Assembly: GCA_024640955.1 (NCBI GenBank) | Contig: JAHEDZ010000042.1 | Location: forward strand, 160,302-214,977 | Origin: Oceanospirillaceae bacterium | Lineage (GTDB): Bacteria > Pseudomonadota > Gammaproteobacteria > Pseudomonadales > Balneatricaceae | Length of the DNA stretch: 54,676 nt | Reading direction: 5' to 3' | Shown here: positions 53,567 to 54,676 of the stretch, piece after piece | How positions within the stretch are numbered: position 1 is the first letter of the stretch | How the letters are laid out: each line of letters begins with the position of its first letter | Program-made: the position numbers and the translations under genes | Notes under the pieces: model-generated | The model's input: only the letters and a program-made list of their open reading frames with translations | What the model was told of the DNA's origin: nothing | The model's database searches: none

Positions 53567-54038
53567 CACAAACTCCTTTCTTACCCAAGATTTCGATCTG
53601 CAAAAAGTACAGATCATCCTTAAATAGAACTAAAATTCCAAATCTGAAATTTTTTGACTTTTATAACTGAGTCGCACTTTATCCCATATGCAAAAGCAAT
53701 TCGCAAGCCTACCAAGGGACTAATTAGTTATATAAATGTCGTAAATTTTACATTCAAGGTAGCATTCCTTTCGCAAATGCACAATCTGCGTGGACTCCCG
53801 GGAATTCATACGAAAACTGGGCTCAAAAAATAACGACACGCTCGATTACTGAATATATCTCAACTGTGCTCTAGGGATGCTTCGACTCGATGATAGAACA
53901 ACATTTGAATTGAAAAGATACATATGTAAGCGCTTACATATAAACTATAATCGCCAACTATTAGGGTTACAACACTCTTTTTAACTCTTTACGATATTTC
54001 ATTTCTCGCTCTTAGCGTGTGAAAGGTGTACTGAAGTC
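53567..54038. other. Divergent regulatory gap between oadG and the 143-aa gene
   Basis: 472 bp, AT-rich. Contains a LacI palindrome (53922-53941), a following TATAAT (53946-53951) for the plus strand, and a shorter palindrome GTAAATTTTAC near 53742. No gene seen. Promoters of oadGAB (minus) and the 143-aa gene (plus) should lie here. Confidence 0.65.
53922..53941. promoter_or_regulatory. Distal LacI-family operator, perfect 20-bp palindrome
   Basis: ATATGTAAGCGCTTACATAT, perfect. Its core TGTAAGCGCTTACA differs at one base from the third site before the TRAP operon. A TATAAT follows four bases downstream, so it probably represses the plus-strand gene; it could also act on oadGAB. Confidence 0.85.
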
Positions 54039-54470
54039 ATGCTAAAAATAAAATTGAACGATCCAGATTCAGCACAGCCGATTATTGATCATTTACGATG
54101 GTCAATAACGAGCGATTGCTCGTTCGTAGTTGGACAGCTTAACGAACCGTCCTGCTATCGATTTAGGCAGGTCTGCAAGCAGATGGGTCTAATCTCTCAC
54201 TTCGTAACAGGAATGACCCAGTACAACGACATATATTACGGTGTCATTGTATCAACAGAGGGACGTTTAGAGTCTGGTCCAAGCGCAATGAGTAGTCTTG
54301 ACGACCATTTTTTAGAGAGACCGTTTAAGTTTCTTTCTCAGGAGGAGGCAACCAAGGTTTGGCCTCACGAGACACTCGAGGATCGTGTCATTGATGTTTG
54401 TCTGGCTGCGCTAACTGGCTTTGCAGTTCCGACTTCCGCACAGCTATTTGAGCCGGGCGAGAAGGCTTAG
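54039..54470 (+). CDS. Hypothetical protein under LacI-type operator
   Basis: 143 residues, soluble, not recognised. No signal peptide or membrane helix. It has paired Cys in NEPSCYRFRQVCKQMGL and an acidic/aromatic second half (DDHFLERPFKFL, KVWPHETLEDRVIDVCLAALTGF). It follows a strong LacI operator and is transcribed away from oadGAB. A 16-bp-stem terminator follows. The operator suggests a link with sulfonate metabolism. Confidence 0.72.
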   Translation: MLKIKLNDPDSAQPIIDHLRWSITSDCSFVVGQLNEPSCYRFRQVCKQMGLISHFVTGMTQYNDIYYGVIVSTEGRLESGPSAMSSLDDHFLERPFKFLSQEEATKVWPHETLEDRVIDVCLAALTGFAVPTSAQLFEPGEKA

Positions 54471-54520
54471 AGTGTAGTCCAGTACGAAAGGACACGTCCA
54501 ATCGACTTGGCAAGCTAGTT

Positions 54521-54557
54521 CAACAAAAAAGCCACCCAGAAGGTGGCTTTTTTGTTG
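54521..54557 (+). terminator. Strong terminator after the 143-aa gene
   Basis: Perfect 16-bp stem CAACAAAAAAGCCACC / GGTGGCTTTTTTGTTG with a five-base loop; it also faces the tRNA on the other strand. Confidence 0.93.
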
Positions 54558-54561
54558 AATA

Positions 54562-54638
54562 TGGCGCGCCCGGCACGATTCGAACGTGCGACCGCCTGGT
54601 TCGTAGCCAGGTACTCTATCCAGCTGAGCTACGGGCGC
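54562..54638 (-). tRNA. tRNA-Arg (anticodon ACG)
   Basis: Reverse strand: acceptor GCGCCCG/CGGGCGC, D arm GCTC/GAGT, anticodon stem CCTGG/CCAGG with loop CTACGAA (ACG), T arm GCACG/CGTGC with loop TTCGAAT, encoded CCA. 77 nt. Confidence 0.96.
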
Positions 54639-54667
54639 TTGGTATAACTGCTGCGATTTTGCTGAAA

Positions 54668-54676
54668 TGGCGCGCC
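54668..54676 (-). tRNA. Partial second tRNA at the window edge (probable tRNA-Arg copy)
   Basis: The last nine bases TGGCGCGCC equal the 3' end (CCA included) of the preceding tRNA on the minus strand. It suggests a tandem identical or near-identical tRNA continuing beyond the window. Confidence 0.6.

Noticed and set aside
1-54676. CRISPR arrays, insertion sequences, prophage or integron
   Set aside because: No transposase, integrase, terminal inverted repeats or regularly spaced repeats were seen; the only tandem repeat is within zipA.

Overview
The window looks like a chromosomal segment of an aerobic gammaproteobacterium, most likely a marine Oceanospirillales-type organism. This is inferred from the gene set and gene order (a zipA-like end, a complete ccmABCDEFGHI operon, the CrbS/CrbR-acs acetate module, TRAP transporters and DHPS/sulfolactate catabolism), not from any marker gene. 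No phage, insertion sequence, CRISPR array or replication origin was found.

Layout. (1) 1-8.5 kb: the 5' part of zipA (cut by the window edge) and the whole cytochrome c maturation operon ccmA-I, all on the minus strand, then a small FlhB-C-terminal-like ORF. (2) 8.5-20.4 kb: a DnaQ-type exonuclease, a cNMP/CBS/nucleotidyltransferase regulator, an acetate-type Na+/solute symporter with its DUF4212 partner, the SSS-domain hybrid kinase CrbS, the response regulator CrbR, and acetyl-CoA synthetase. This is a coherent acetate uptake, sensing and activation block. (3) 20.6-27.2 kb: a tRNA-Arg flanked by the decayed end of a FlrC/FleR-like regulator, then a signalling cluster: REC-GGDEF with a degenerate active site, the remnant of an Aer-type chemoreceptor, a histidine kinase coupled to a PhnD-type binding protein, REC-EAL, and an HTH-REC fusion. 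(4) 27.5-54.5 kb: a large organosulfonate region.

The sulfonate region has recognisable parts: the TRAP transporter and HpsN/HpsO/HpsP for 2,3-dihydroxypropane-1-sulfonate (DHPS), SuyAB for desulfonation of (R)-sulfolactate to pyruvate and sulfite, a ComC-type sulfolactate dehydrogenase, a YeiH-type exporter, and two paralogous GntR regulators. It also has less familiar parts: a sulfolactaldehyde-reductase (YihU)-like enzyme next to an aldehyde dehydrogenase, and a LysR-headed operon encoding a four-subunit succinate-dehydrogenase-like complex, a TauE/SafE exporter and a two-subunit class I fumarase-like hydratase. A biotin-dependent Na+-pumping oxaloacetate decarboxylase (OadGAB) lies at the far end. 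My main hypothesis is that the SDH-like / TauE / hydratase operon degrades a C4 sulfonate such as sulfosuccinate: dehydrogenation, then hydration to an oxaloacetate-bisulfite adduct that sheds sulfite, then OadGAB to pyruvate. This is inference only.

Regulation visible in the DNA: three LacI-type operators, spaced about two helical turns apart, lie between the lacI-family gene and the TRAP/hps operon. A fourth, a perfect 20-bp palindrome, lies between oadG and an unrecognised 143-aa gene. The two GntR regulators share an operator-like motif, upstream of hpsR and between suyR and suyA.
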